From Enterobacter asburiae (lineage in GTDB: Bacteria > Pseudomonadota > Gammaproteobacteria > Enterobacterales > Enterobacteriaceae): a stretch of DNA of 64,000 nucleotides. This document shows positions 51,105 through 61,712 of the stretch, piece by piece; position 1 is the first letter of the stretch; each line of letters begins with the position of its first letter. The stretch covers positions 1,240,001-1,304,000 of the forward strand of contig NZ_CP102247.1 of the NCBI RefSeq assembly GCF_024599655.1. Direction: 5' to 3'. A program made the position numbers and the translations under genes. The notes beneath the pieces are model-generated. The model made no database searches and was not told where the DNA came from. It worked only from the letters and a program-made list of their open reading frames with translations.

Positions 51105-51938
51105 CTATTTCTCCCCGCCACCCAACCGATACGCCAGCGCCACCACCAGCGACTGCACCAGGCACAGCGTCGCCGACTGAGACCGGAACGCATCCACCTG
51201 CGCCTCTTTCACCACAAAGCAGAGATCGCTGAACGTCGCCAGGGGGCTTATCTGGCTGTCCGTAATCACGATCTGCCGCGCGCCGACGCTGGCAGCGGTT
51301 TCGCTGACCATCACCGTCTCTTCCGCGTACGGCGAGAAGCTGATCGACACCACGATGTCGCGTGCCTTAATACGGCTGATCTGCTCGCGCAGCATGCCGC
51401 CCATGCCGTCGAGCAGGATAGGGCGACACTCCAGATGGCTCAGGGCGTAGGTCAGATACGCGGCGACGCTAAAGGAGCGGCGCAGTCCGGCGATGTAGAT
51501 GGTGTCGGCGTCGGCCAATAGCTGTACCGCACGCTCCAGCATCTCCGGTTCGGCACGGGCGGCCAGCTGCTGTAGCGCCTGCGCGTTCGAGCGGGCGAAC
51601 TCCTGCAGGATATCGAGCGGCGTTTCCGGCACGGCCTCGCTCTCCATTTCGCGGAACAGCCGGGCGCGGTCGCTGTAGCTGGCGGTCTCCTCCACCAGGT
51701 TCATGCGAAACAGCTGTTTCATTTCGTTGAAGCCGGTAAAGTCAAAGGCGTTGGCAAAGCGGATCAGCGTCGAGGGCGGCACGTCGGCGCGCTCGGCAAT
51801 AACGGCAACCGTATCAAAGGCCACGCTGTTGGTGTTATCCAGCACGTAGCGGGAGACCTGCTGCAGCCTCTTGCTCAGGCTATCGTAGCGATCGCGGATT
51901 TGCTGCTGCAGTTCGTTCAGGCTGGTTGCTGTCGTCAT
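51105..51938 (-). CDS. iolR: RpiR-family repressor of inositol genes, IolR
   Basis: A 277-residue RpiR-type regulator: helix-turn-helix about 1-80 (VAVIAERADVPPSTLIRFANAF) and SIS domain about 120-260. It is divergent from iolA and lies at the edge of the cluster, the standard location of IolR in Salmonella and rhizobia, where it represses iol genes and is relieved by an inositol-derived intermediate. GGGGG precedes ATG at 51938; the longer frame to 52040 is rejected. It is a different protein from the RpiR regulator near sseA. Confidence 0.87.
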   Translation of the reverse strand: MTTATSLNELQQQIRDRYDSLSKRLQQVSRYVLDNTNSVAFDTVAVIAERADVPPSTLIRFANAFDFTGFNEMKQLFRMNLVEETASYSDRARLFREMESEAVPETPLDILQEFARSNAQALQQLAARAEPEMLERAVQLLADADTIYIAGLRRSFSVAAYLTYALSHLECRPILLDGMGGMLREQISRIKARDIVVSISFSPYAEETVMVSETAASVGARQIVITDSQISPLATFSDLCFVVKEAQVDAFRSQSATLCLVQSLVVALAYRLGGGEK

Positions 51939-52150
51939 CTTATCCCCCAAATACAGTCTTATGATTCTAAACGCAAAACCGCGTCTTTTAAATGTCGGCC
52001 ATCCATCTGGCAGCAAAAATGAAACAGAAACTTCAGTCATTTCCTCGCCCGAAATTCCTTAATAGCGCACGCTACGTCAGTGGTGCTGGCTGTTAACATA
52101 AAAATCCATCCGTGATCACAATAATCATCATTTATTTTATTTCAACTTAA

Positions 52151-52201
52151 AATGGAATATTTGTTTCATATATAGTGTTCAGTACACAGTGTTCAGGTCA
52201 C
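52151..52201 (+). promoter_or_regulatory. iolA control region: possible IolR operator and 14-bp tandem repeat
   Basis: AATGGAATATTTGTTTCATATATAG (52151-52175) shares 19 of 25 positions with AATGAAATAAATG... at 55910-55934 in front of iolG and includes GGAA-N6-TTTC, close to the GGAA-N6-TTCC motif described for rhizobial IolR. Directly after it, AGTGTTCAGTACAC and AGTGTTCAGGTCAC (52174-52187 and 52188-52201) form a tandem repeat with two mismatches. Confidence 0.5.
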
Positions 52202-52230
52202 AGTCACGTATCAACAGCGAGAGGTTAAGG

Positions 52231-53736
<1,506 letters not shown>

Positions 53737-53747
53737 CAGGAGGTTTT

Positions 53748-55673
53748 ATGCAAACCGAACGTATGACCATGGCCCAGGCGCTGGTCCGGTTCCTCAATCA
53801 ACAGTACGTCAGCGTGGACGGTAACGAAACGCCCTTCGTGGAGGGCGTGGCCACCATCTTTGGGCACGGCAACGTGCTGGGTATCGGCCAGGCTCTGGAG
53901 CAGGACCCGGGCCATCTGCAGGTGATGCAGGGCTGCAACGAGCAGGGCATTGCCCATATGGCGACGGGATTCGCCAAACAGCACCGCCGCCAGCGCATTT
54001 TTGCCGTCACCTCCTCCGTCGGGCCGGGCGCCGCCAATATGGTGACCGCGGCGGCCACCGCCACGGCAAACCGCATCCCGCTGCTGCTGCTGCCGGGCGA
54101 TATCTACGCCAGCCGCCAGCCGGACCCGGTGCTGCAGCAGATCGAGCAGTATCACGATCTCAGCATCAGCACCAACGACTGCTTCCGTCCGGTCTCCCGC
54201 TACTGGGACCGCATTAACCGCCCCGAGCAGCTGATGAGCGCCATGCTAAGCGCGATGCGAACGCTTACTGACCCCGCCAATACCGGCGCGGTGACCATTT
54301 GCCTGCCGCAGGACGTGCAGGGGGAGGCCTGGGATTACCCGCTGAGCTTCTTCGCGCGTCGCGTGCACCATATTGAGCGCCGTCCACCTGACCCGCAGCG
54401 TCTGGCGCAGGCGCGGGCGCTGATCTCCCGCAAGCGTCGTCCGCTGGTGGTGTGCGGCGGCGGCGTGCGCTATTCCGGCGCGCATGAGGCGTTTCGCGAA
54501 TTTGTCGAGACGCTGCGGCTGCCGTTTGCCGAAACCCAGGCCGGAAAGGGGGCGCTGGTAAGTGACCACCCACTTAATCTCGGTGGCGTAGGGGTAACGG
54601 GCGGAATGGCCGCCAACCGGCTCGCGCCACAGGCCGACCTGGTGATTGGCATCGGCACGCGCCTGACCGATTTTACCACCGGCTCCAAGGCGCTCTTTTC
54701 CCACCCGGACGTCGAATTCCTGCTGCTGAACGTGGCCGAGTTTGACGCCCTGAAGCTGGACGCGACCGCGCTGATCGCCGATGCTCAAACCGGGCTGCAG
54801 GCCTTAACCCACGCGCTCGGGGATTATCGCAGCGGCTGGGGAGAGGCGATAGCTGAGGCGAAGTCCGCCTGGCGCGACGAGTGCCGCCGCCTGTGGGATC
54901 GCCAGTGGCGTCCTGACGACGCGCCCGAAGTGGCGGGGCACCTGGACGCGCAGCTGGCGGAATACGGCGAGACGCTCAACACCCGCCTGACCCAGACGCG
55001 GGTGCTGGGGCTGATCAACCAGCATATTGAAGATAACGCCGTTGTGGTGGGCGCGGCCGGTTCGCTGCCGGGCGATTTACAGCGTCTCTGGCAGGTCAAA
55101 ACGCCGGACAGCTATCACCTGGAGTACGGCTACTCCTGCATGGGCTACGAGATAGCGGCGGCCCTCGGCGCGAAGCTCGCCAGACCCGAACTGCCGGTGT
55201 ACGCCATGGTGGGGGATGGCTCCTACATGATGCTGCACTCCGAGCTGCAAACCGCCGTTCAGGAGGGCATTAAGATCGCCGTTCTGCTGTTTGATAACGC
55301 CAGCTTCGGCTGCATTAACAACCTGCAGATGGGGCACGGCATGGGCAGCTTTGGCACGGAAAACCGTCGGCGCAACCCGGAAACCGGGCGGCTTGACGGG
55401 CCGCTGGTGAAGGTCGACTTTGCGCAAAACGCGGAAAGCTACGGCTGCCGCGCGTGGCGGGTGAACGATGAGCAAAGCCTGCTGGCGGCGCTTGAGGCAT
55501 CACGGGCGCATCCGGGCCCGACGCTACTGGACATCAAGGTGCTGCCGAAAACCATGACCCACGACTACGCCTCCTGGTGGCGAACCGGTGACGCGCAGGT
55601 GGCAGAGTCTTCTGCCGTGCGCGAAGCCGCAGAGCACACTCAGGCGCAGGTGAAAAAAGCCCGTCAGTATTGA
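53748..55673 (+). CDS. iolD: 3D-(3,5/4)-trihydroxycyclohexane-1,2-dione hydrolase
   Basis: A 641-residue thiamine diphosphate enzyme that opens the inositol ring by hydrolysing the dione to 5-deoxyglucuronate. The ThDP/Mg site is MVGDGSYMMLHSEL...DNASFGCIN (about 484-524), with a Pyr domain at the N-terminus (NEQGIAHMATGFAKQ near 63-78) of the usual three-domain form. AGGAGG precedes the ATG. It follows iolA in one operon. Confidence 0.95.
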   Translation: MQTERMTMAQALVRFLNQQYVSVDGNETPFVEGVATIFGHGNVLGIGQALEQDPGHLQVMQGCNEQGIAHMATGFAKQHRRQRIFAVTSSVGPGAANMVTAAATATANRIPLLLLPGDIYASRQPDPVLQQIEQYHDLSISTNDCFRPVSRYWDRINRPEQLMSAMLSAMRTLTDPANTGAVTICLPQDVQGEAWDYPLSFFARRVHHIERRPPDPQRLAQARALISRKRRPLVVCGGGVRYSGAHEAFREFVETLRLPFAETQAGKGALVSDHPLNLGGVGVTGGMAANRLAPQADLVIGIGTRLTDFTTGSKALFSHPDVEFLLLNVAEFDALKLDATALIADAQTGLQALTHALGDYRSGWGEAIAEAKSAWRDECRRLWDRQWRPDDAPEVAGHLDAQLAEYGETLNTRLTQTRVLGLINQHIEDNAVVVGAAGSLPGDLQRLWQVKTPDSYHLEYGYSCMGYEIAAALGAKLARPELPVYAMVGDGSYMMLHSELQTAVQEGIKIAVLLFDNASFGCINNLQMGHGMGSFGTENRRRNPETGRLDGPLVKVDFAQNAESYGCRAWRVNDEQSLLAALEASRAHPGPTLLDIKVLPKTMTHDYASWWRTGDAQVAESSAVREAAEHTQAQVKKARQY

Positions 55674-55708
55674 GTTTTCTCTTCGTAACGAAATTTTCAT
55701 TTCATTTT

Positions 55709-55803
55709 CCCCTCACCCTAACCCTCTCCCCAAAGGGGAGAGGGGATGGTGTGGTGCGCACTTTTCTCCCTCTCCCCATTGGGGAGAGGGCCGGGGTGAG
55801 GGG
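55709..55803. repeat. Large intergenic palindrome (CCCTCACCCTAACCCTCTCCCC type)
   Basis: CCCCTCACCC...CCCTCTCCCC on the left and GGGGAGAGGG...GGGGTGAGGGG on the right form a near-perfect 95-base inverted repeat. Inside it are two hairpins of CTCTCCCC/GGGGAGAG, each with a short loop. Sequences of this type recur in Enterobacter and other Proteobacteria. It sits between iolD and iolG. Confidence 0.75.
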
Positions 55804-55909
55804 AGTTGCCGCACGTCCTTCCATGTTGTGAGATTGATAACAAAATTTATCTCATTCATCTCAAAAGTGTTAACCCACACTCAAAAACATAATTTTCACT
55901 ATTTATAAA

Positions 55910-55934
55910 AATGAAATAAATGTTTTATTTATAG
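55910..55934 (+). promoter_or_regulatory. Candidate IolR operator upstream of iolG
   Basis: AATGAAATAAATGTTTTATT... at 55910-55934 resembles the iolA upstream element. The surrounding 55804-55974 is AT-rich without a gene and should carry the promoter of iolG and the transporter. Confidence 0.45.
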
Positions 55935-55974
55935 GGTCGTTAGTTCACAGCATTCACCAACACCGGGAGCCGTT

Positions 55975-56961
55975 ATGTTTAACATTGCTTTACTGGGCGC
56001 TGGCCGAATTGGCCAGGTACATGCAGCTAACATCGCCAGCCACGTCGCGACCACGCTCTGGTCCGTGGTTGACCCGAATCAGGAATTTGCCACCCGTCTC
56101 GCCGCGCAGTATCAGGCCCGCCAGCAGAGCCTGAACGAGGCGATGACCGACCCTAACGTTCACGCCGTGCTGATCGCCTCCGCCACCGACACCCACGCGG
56201 ATCTGATTGAAATGGCCGCCCGCCACGGCAAGGCCATCTTCTGCGAAAAGCCGGTACACCTTGACCTCGCCCGCGTGCGCGACTGCCTGAAGGTGGTCAA
56301 AGAGTACGACGTGCCGCTGTTCATCGGCTTTAATCGCCGCTTTGACCCGCAGTTTCGCCGCGTGAAAACCGACGTGCAGGCCGGGCGCATCGGCAAGCCG
56401 GAATCGCTGCTCATCATCTCCCGCGATCCGTCCCCGCCGCCTGCGGAGTACGTGCGCGTCTCCGGCGGCATGTTCCGCGATATGACCATCCACGACTTTG
56501 ACATGGCCCGCTTCATCATGGGCGAAGAGCCGGTGTCGGTGTATGCCCAGGGCAGCAACCTGGTGGATCCGGCGATTGGCGAGGCGGGGGATATTGATAC
56601 CGCGTTTATCGTTCTGAAATATGCCTCCGGCGCGATGGCGACCATCGTCAACAGCCGCCGTTCATCTTATGGCTACGACCAGCGCCTGGAGCTGCACGGC
56701 TCCGAAGGGCTGCTGTGCGCGGGCAACATTCTGGAAAACCAGGTGCAGCACTACGGCAAACAGGGCTGCACCAGCGCGCTGCCGGAACACTTCTTCCTGC
56801 AGCGCTACAAATCCGCTTACGCCGCGGAATGGGAACACTTTGTTGCGGTCCTGCGCGGCGAAGCGGTGCCTGACTGCAGCGGCGATGATGGTGAACGTGC
56901 GCTGTACCTTGCGGATAAAGCGCTGGAGTCACTGCGCAGCCAGCGCGAGATCGTCCTCTAA
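55975..56961 (+). CDS. iolG: myo-inositol 2-dehydrogenase
   Basis: A 328-residue Gfo/Idh/MocA enzyme oxidising myo-inositol to 2-keto-myo-inositol with NAD. The Rossmann motif is LLGAGRIGQVHA (6-17), the EKP motif is CEKPVHLD near 90-97, and the DMTIHDFDMARF segment near 168-179 has the catalytic Asp and His. GGGAGC before the ATG is the ribosome site. It is the first gene of the second iol transcription unit. Confidence 0.95.
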   Translation: MFNIALLGAGRIGQVHAANIASHVATTLWSVVDPNQEFATRLAAQYQARQQSLNEAMTDPNVHAVLIASATDTHADLIEMAARHGKAIFCEKPVHLDLARVRDCLKVVKEYDVPLFIGFNRRFDPQFRRVKTDVQAGRIGKPESLLIISRDPSPPPAEYVRVSGGMFRDMTIHDFDMARFIMGEEPVSVYAQGSNLVDPAIGEAGDIDTAFIVLKYASGAMATIVNSRRSSYGYDQRLELHGSEGLLCAGNILENQVQHYGKQGCTSALPEHFFLQRYKSAYAAEWEHFVAVLRGEAVPDCSGDDGERALYLADKALESLRSQREIVL

Positions 56962-56992
56962 ACACAACAACCCTACTCAGAGAGACATAATA

Positions 56993-57922
56993 ATGAAAAA
57001 ACTGATCGTAGCCGCCCTCATCGCCATGACGTCCGGGGCCGCCCTCGCCGAAAACGAGCAAATTGTTTTCAGTACGCCAAACCTGGCCATGCCGTTTGAA
57101 GTTCACATGCAGCGCACGGCGGTGAAAGCCGCAAAAGAGATGGGCGTGAAGCTTCAGGTGCTGGACGGACAGGGCAGCTCGCCGAAGCAGGTGGCTGACC
57201 TGGAAAACGCCATCACCCGCGGGGCGCAAGGCTTTATCGTCTCCCCGAACGACGTGAACGCGGTCTCCAGCGCGGTGGATGAAATTCAGGATGCGAAGCT
57301 GCCGATCGTCACCCTTGACCGCTCCGTCGACAGCCAGAAGAAAGTGCCGCACTTTGGCGCCAACAACTACAAGGGCGGCCAGGCGGTTGGCGACTTCGTT
57401 AAAACCAAATTCCCCAACGGCGCGGACATCATTCTCCTCACCGGCCAGCCGGGCTCCTCTTCCAATATTGAACGCACCAAAGGGATCCGCGACAGCCTGA
57501 AGGCGGGCGGGGATAAATACAAGATCGTCGCCGATCAGACCGGGAACTGGATGCGTTCGGAAGGGATGCGCATCGTTGAAAGCGTGCTGCCTTCGCTGCC
57601 GAAGCGCCCGCAGGTGATCCTCTCTGCCAACGACGATATGGCGCTGGGCGCGATTGAAGCGCTGCAGAGCCAGGGCGTGAAGCCGGGGGAAATCCTGGTG
57701 ACCGGGTTTGATGCGGTGCCGGAAGCGCTGGCCCGCGTGCGCGACGGCTGGCTGGCGGTAACGGCGGATCAGCGTCCGGGCTTTGCGGTGCAGACGGCGA
57801 TGAGCCAGCTGGTGGCCAACGTGCGCGAGAAGAAAGCCATCACCGGGGCCGACTATCCGCCGACGCTGATCACCAAAGAGAACCTGCAGCAGGCTGAGCG
57901 TATCGGTGAGGCCGGTAACTAA
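56993..57922 (+). CDS. Sugar ABC transporter substrate-binding protein (inositol type)
   Basis: A 309-residue periplasmic binding protein of the ribose/galactose (Peripla_BP_4) family with a Sec signal peptide (MKKLIVAALIAMTSGAALA, cleavage at about 19). Location between iolG and the other transporter genes suggests it binds myo-inositol, like IbpA of Caulobacter. ATG at 56993 is chosen; the reading frame extends upstream inside iolG. Confidence 0.88.
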   Translation: MKKLIVAALIAMTSGAALAENEQIVFSTPNLAMPFEVHMQRTAVKAAKEMGVKLQVLDGQGSSPKQVADLENAITRGAQGFIVSPNDVNAVSSAVDEIQDAKLPIVTLDRSVDSQKKVPHFGANNYKGGQAVGDFVKTKFPNGADIILLTGQPGSSSNIERTKGIRDSLKAGGDKYKIVADQTGNWMRSEGMRIVESVLPSLPKRPQVILSANDDMALGAIEALQSQGVKPGEILVTGFDAVPEALARVRDGWLAVTADQRPGFAVQTAMSQLVANVREKKAITGADYPPTLITKENLQQAERIGEAGN

Positions 57923-57970
57923 TATGTCCCGAGCCGCCTCTGGCGGCTCATCATGAGGAGGAGCAGACAG

Positions 57971-59518
57971 ATGTCGCAACCCTTACTGAAAGTGACCGAC
58001 CTGGCAAAAAGCTTTTCCGGCGTCTGGGCGCTGAGCAACGCTCAGCTGACCGTCGGCAGCGGCGAAATTCACGCCCTGCTGGGGGAAAACGGGGCGGGGA
58101 AATCCACGCTGCTGAAGGCGCTCGCGGGCGCGCAGCCGCAAACCCGCGGGGATATCTGGTTCAACGGCGAAACGCTGCCGGTGGACGACTCCCCGGTGGC
58201 GCGCCAGAACAAGGGCATTATCACCATCTATCAGGAATTCAACCTGCTGCCCAACATGACCGTCGCGGAAAACATGTTTCTCGGGCGCGAGCCGCGCAGG
58301 CGTAACCTGATCGTCGACGAAAGGGCGGTCAACCAGGAGGCGCAGGTCATTCTCGATTACCTGCAACTGAACGTTGCGCCGACCACGCCGGTCGCCCGTC
58401 TGAGCGTCGCCCAGCAGCAGATGGTGGAGATCGCCCGGGCGCTGACCCTCAACGCCCGGTTAATCATTATGGACGAACCGTCCGCCGCGCTGAGCGACAG
58501 CGAGGTGGAAAGCCTGCACCGCGTGGTGCGGGAGCTTAAAAACCGCGGCGTGAGCATTATTTACGTTACCCACCGTCTGCACGAAGTTTTCCAGCTGTGC
58601 GATCGCTTTACCGTTTTCCAGGACGGCCGTTTCACCGGCACCGGCGCGGTGGCGGAGACCAACGTCGAACAGCTGATCCGCCTGATGGTCGGACGCGACG
58701 TGGCCTTTAATCGTCGCCCCGCCAGCGAAACGCATCATGAAGACAAACCCGTCCGCCTGGCGGTGAAGGGGCTTAGCCGCGAAAAGCCGCCGCTGGATCC
58801 GCACGGCATTGCCCTGCACGACATCAGCTTCCACGTCCACGCCGGGGAAGTTCTGGGCATCGCCGGGCTGGTGGGCGCGGGACGTACCGAAGTGGCCCGC
58901 TGCCTGTTTGGCGCAGACGCGTTTACCTCCGGGAGCTTTGAGCTGGACGGCGTGCCGTACCAGCCGCGCGACCCGCTGTATGCCCTCGATCAGGGCGTGG
59001 CGCTGGTGCCGGAAGATCGCAAAAAAGAGGGGGCGGTGCTGGGGCTGTCGATCCGCGACAACCTGTCGCTCTCCTGCCTCTCTTCGCTGCTGCAGTGGCG
59101 CTGGTTCGTGAACACCCGCAAAGAGGACGACCTGATTGAGTCCTACCGCCAGGCGCTGCAGATCAAAATGGTCAACAGCGAGCAGGAGGTGCGCAAGCTC
59201 TCCGGCGGCAACCAGCAAAAAGTGATCCTCGCGCGCTGCATGGCGCTTAACCCGCGGGTGCTGATCGTCGATGAGCCGACGCGCGGCATCGACGTGGGGA
59301 CCAAATCGGAAGTGCACCAGGTGCTGTTTGACATGGCGAAAAAGGGCGTGGCGGTGATCGTGATCTCCTCCGATCTGCCTGAGGTGATGGCGGTGTCTGA
59401 CCGGATCATCACCCTCAGCGAAGGCCGGGTGACCGGCGAGATCCACGGCGACGACGCTAACGAAGAACGGCTGATGACGATGATGGCCATCAACCACAAC
59501 GCCCTGAACGCGGCATAA
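57971..59518 (+). CDS. Sugar ABC transporter ATP-binding protein (duplicated)
   Basis: A 515-residue protein with two ABC domains, as in RbsA and MglA. The first has Walker A GENGAGKST (about 37-45), signature SVAQQQMV and Walker B LIIMDEPSAAL. The second has a degenerate Walker A (GAGRTEV) but a full signature LSGGNQQKV and Walker B LIVDEPTRGIDVGT. AGGAGGAG precedes ATG 57971. Likely energises inositol uptake. Confidence 0.92.
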   Translation: MSQPLLKVTDLAKSFSGVWALSNAQLTVGSGEIHALLGENGAGKSTLLKALAGAQPQTRGDIWFNGETLPVDDSPVARQNKGIITIYQEFNLLPNMTVAENMFLGREPRRRNLIVDERAVNQEAQVILDYLQLNVAPTTPVARLSVAQQQMVEIARALTLNARLIIMDEPSAALSDSEVESLHRVVRELKNRGVSIIYVTHRLHEVFQLCDRFTVFQDGRFTGTGAVAETNVEQLIRLMVGRDVAFNRRPASETHHEDKPVRLAVKGLSREKPPLDPHGIALHDISFHVHAGEVLGIAGLVGAGRTEVARCLFGADAFTSGSFELDGVPYQPRDPLYALDQGVALVPEDRKKEGAVLGLSIRDNLSLSCLSSLLQWRWFVNTRKEDDLIESYRQALQIKMVNSEQEVRKLSGGNQQKVILARCMALNPRVLIVDEPTRGIDVGTKSEVHQVLFDMAKKGVAVIVISSDLPEVMAVSDRIITLSEGRVTGEIHGDDANEERLMTMMAINHNALNAA

Positions 59519-59529
59519 CGGAGTTTCTC

Positions 59530-60558
59530 ATGACGCAGATGATTTCTAAAACGCAGGCCCCGGTCAAACGCGCCGGACGCATCGATCCCATCGCCTTCTT
59601 CGAGCGCTTCGGGGTGCTGATTTTCATGATCCTGCTGCTGATCTTCTTCCAGTCGCAGAACAGCAATTTTTTCTCTGAACGCAATATTTTCAACATCCTG
59701 ACCGAAGTCTCCATCTACGGGATCATGGCCGTGGGGATGACCTTCGTCATTCTGACCGCCGGGATTGACCTCTCCGTGGGCTCCATTCTGGCGGTGTGCG
59801 CCATGACCGCGGCGTACGTGATCAAAGGCGACAACTTCACCACCGTTGACCCGAACGCCTGGGGCGGCATGAGCTGGCTGATTGGGCTGGGGATTTGTCT
59901 GGCCATGGGCACGGCGATTGGCTTCCTGCACGGCCTGGGCGTCACCCGCCTGCGCCTGCCGCCGTTCATCGTTACCCTCGGCGGGATGACCATCTGGCGC
60001 GGCCTGACGCTGGTGATTAACGACGGCGCGCCGATTGCCGGTTTCGACCCAGGCTACCGCTGGTGGGGGCGCGGGGAGCTGCTCGGCATCTCTATTCCTA
60101 TCTGGATCTTCGCCATCGTCGCCGTCGGCGGCTATCTGGCGCTGCACAAAACCCGCTGGGGCCGCTTCGTCTACGCCATCGGCGGCAACCCGGAGGCGGC
60201 GCGCCTGGCAGGGGTAAACGTCAAGCGCGTGCTGGTCAGCGTCTACGTGCTGATCGGCTGTCTGGCAGGTCTGGCGGGCTTCATCCTGAGCGCGCGTCTG
60301 GGAAGCGCCGAGGCGGTGGCCGGGATCTCCTTTGAGCTGCGCGTCATCGCCTCGGTGGTGATCGGCGGCACCTCGCTGATGGGCGGCTACGGGCGCATCG
60401 GCGGCACCATTATCGGCTCCATCATTATGGGCATTCTGATTAACGGCCTGGTGCTGATGAACGTCTCGGCCTACTACCAGCAGATTATCACCGGATTAAT
60501 TATCGTTCTGGCGGTGGCATTCGATACCTATGCCAAAAGCCGTCGCGGCGCACTGTGA
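59530..60558 (+). CDS. Sugar ABC transporter permease (inositol type)
   Basis: A 342-residue BPD_transp_2-type permease with about eight to ten hydrophobic helices, including GIDLSVGSILAV near 78-89 and GGNPEAARLAGVNV near 219-232, both hallmarks of the RbsC family. It follows the ATP-binding gene by 11 bases. Likely translocates myo-inositol. Confidence 0.92.
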   Translation: MTQMISKTQAPVKRAGRIDPIAFFERFGVLIFMILLLIFFQSQNSNFFSERNIFNILTEVSIYGIMAVGMTFVILTAGIDLSVGSILAVCAMTAAYVIKGDNFTTVDPNAWGGMSWLIGLGICLAMGTAIGFLHGLGVTRLRLPPFIVTLGGMTIWRGLTLVINDGAPIAGFDPGYRWWGRGELLGISIPIWIFAIVAVGGYLALHKTRWGRFVYAIGGNPEAARLAGVNVKRVLVSVYVLIGCLAGLAGFILSARLGSAEAVAGISFELRVIASVVIGGTSLMGGYGRIGGTIIGSIIMGILINGLVLMNVSAYYQQIITGLIIVLAVAFDTYAKSRRGAL

Positions 60559-60566
60559 GGATCACG

Positions 60567-61700
60567 ATGAAAGAGGTTCGTATTGGATTAATTGGCACCG
60601 GGTATATCGGCAAGGCGCACGCTATCGCCTATGCCCAGGCCCCGACGGTGTTCAACCTGCGCGGCAGGCTGGTGCGCGAGATGGTGGCGGAAGTCACGCC
60701 GGAGCTGGCGGCAGAGCGCGCGCAGGCGTTTGGCTTCAACCGCTCCACCGGGGACTGGCGGGCGCTGGTGGCCGACCCGGCCATTGACGTGGTGGATATT
60801 TGCTCACCCAACCACCTGCATAAAGAGATGGCGCTGGAGGCGATCCGCCACGGCAAGCACGTCTACTCGGAGAAGCCGCTGGCGCTGAACGCCCACGATG
60901 CGCGCGAGATGGTCGACGCCGCGAAGCGGGCCGGGGTGAAAACGCTGGTGGGGTTCAACTACATGAAGAACCCGACGGCGCAGCTGGCGAAGGAGATTAT
61001 CGCCCGCGGCGAGATTGGCGAGGTGATCCACTTCTACGGCACCCACAACGAAGACTATATGGCCGACCCTCTGTCGCCCATTCACTGGCACTGCTTTAAA
61101 GAGACCGCCGGGCTGGGTGCGCTGGGCGACCTCGCGGCGCACATCGTCAATATGGCCCAGTACCTGGTGGGGGATATCGAGCAGGTCTGCGGCGATCTGA
61201 AGATCGTGGTCCCGGAACGCCCGGCGAAGGGCGGATCGTCGGAGATGATTGCCGTTGAAAACGAGGATCAGGCCCACGCGATGGTGCGTTTTGCGGGCGG
61301 GGCGCAGGGCGTGATTGAAACCTCCCGCGTTGCCTGCGGCCGCAAGATGGGGCTGTCGTACGTCATCACCGGGACGAAAGGCGCCATCAGCTTCACCCAG
61401 GAGCGCATGGCCGAGCTGAAGCTCTATCTGCATGACGATCCGGTGAACCGTCAGGGGTTCCGCACGCTGCTCGTCGGCCCGGCGCACCCGGACTACGCCG
61501 CGTTCTGCATGGGCGCGGGCCACGGGATTGGCTTTAACGATCAAAAAACGGTGGAGGTGCGTGACCTGGTGGACGGGATTGCCGCCGACGCGCCGATGTG
61601 GCCGGACTTCGAAGAGGGCTGGAAGGTGTCGCGCGTGCTGGACGCGATTGCGCTCTCGCACCGCGAAGGCCGCTGGCTGAACGTGAACGACATTGTCTGA
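60567..61700 (+). CDS. Second Gfo/Idh/MocA dehydrogenase of the inositol cluster
   Basis: A 377-residue oxidoreductase with Rossmann motif GLIGTGYIGKAHA (6-18) and EKP motif at 98-100 (YSEKPLAL). It is longer than IolG and resembles scyllo-inositol or related cyclitol dehydrogenases (IolW/IolX type). It probably converts an inositol isomer to 2-keto-inositol. ATG at 60567 after GAGG. It is located between the transporter and iolC. Confidence 0.85.
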   Translation: MKEVRIGLIGTGYIGKAHAIAYAQAPTVFNLRGRLVREMVAEVTPELAAERAQAFGFNRSTGDWRALVADPAIDVVDICSPNHLHKEMALEAIRHGKHVYSEKPLALNAHDAREMVDAAKRAGVKTLVGFNYMKNPTAQLAKEIIARGEIGEVIHFYGTHNEDYMADPLSPIHWHCFKETAGLGALGDLAAHIVNMAQYLVGDIEQVCGDLKIVVPERPAKGGSSEMIAVENEDQAHAMVRFAGGAQGVIETSRVACGRKMGLSYVITGTKGAISFTQERMAELKLYLHDDPVNRQGFRTLLVGPAHPDYAAFCMGAGHGIGFNDQKTVEVRDLVDGIAADAPMWPDFEEGWKVSRVLDAIALSHREGRWLNVNDIV

Positions 61701-61712
61701 TGAGGTATCAAC

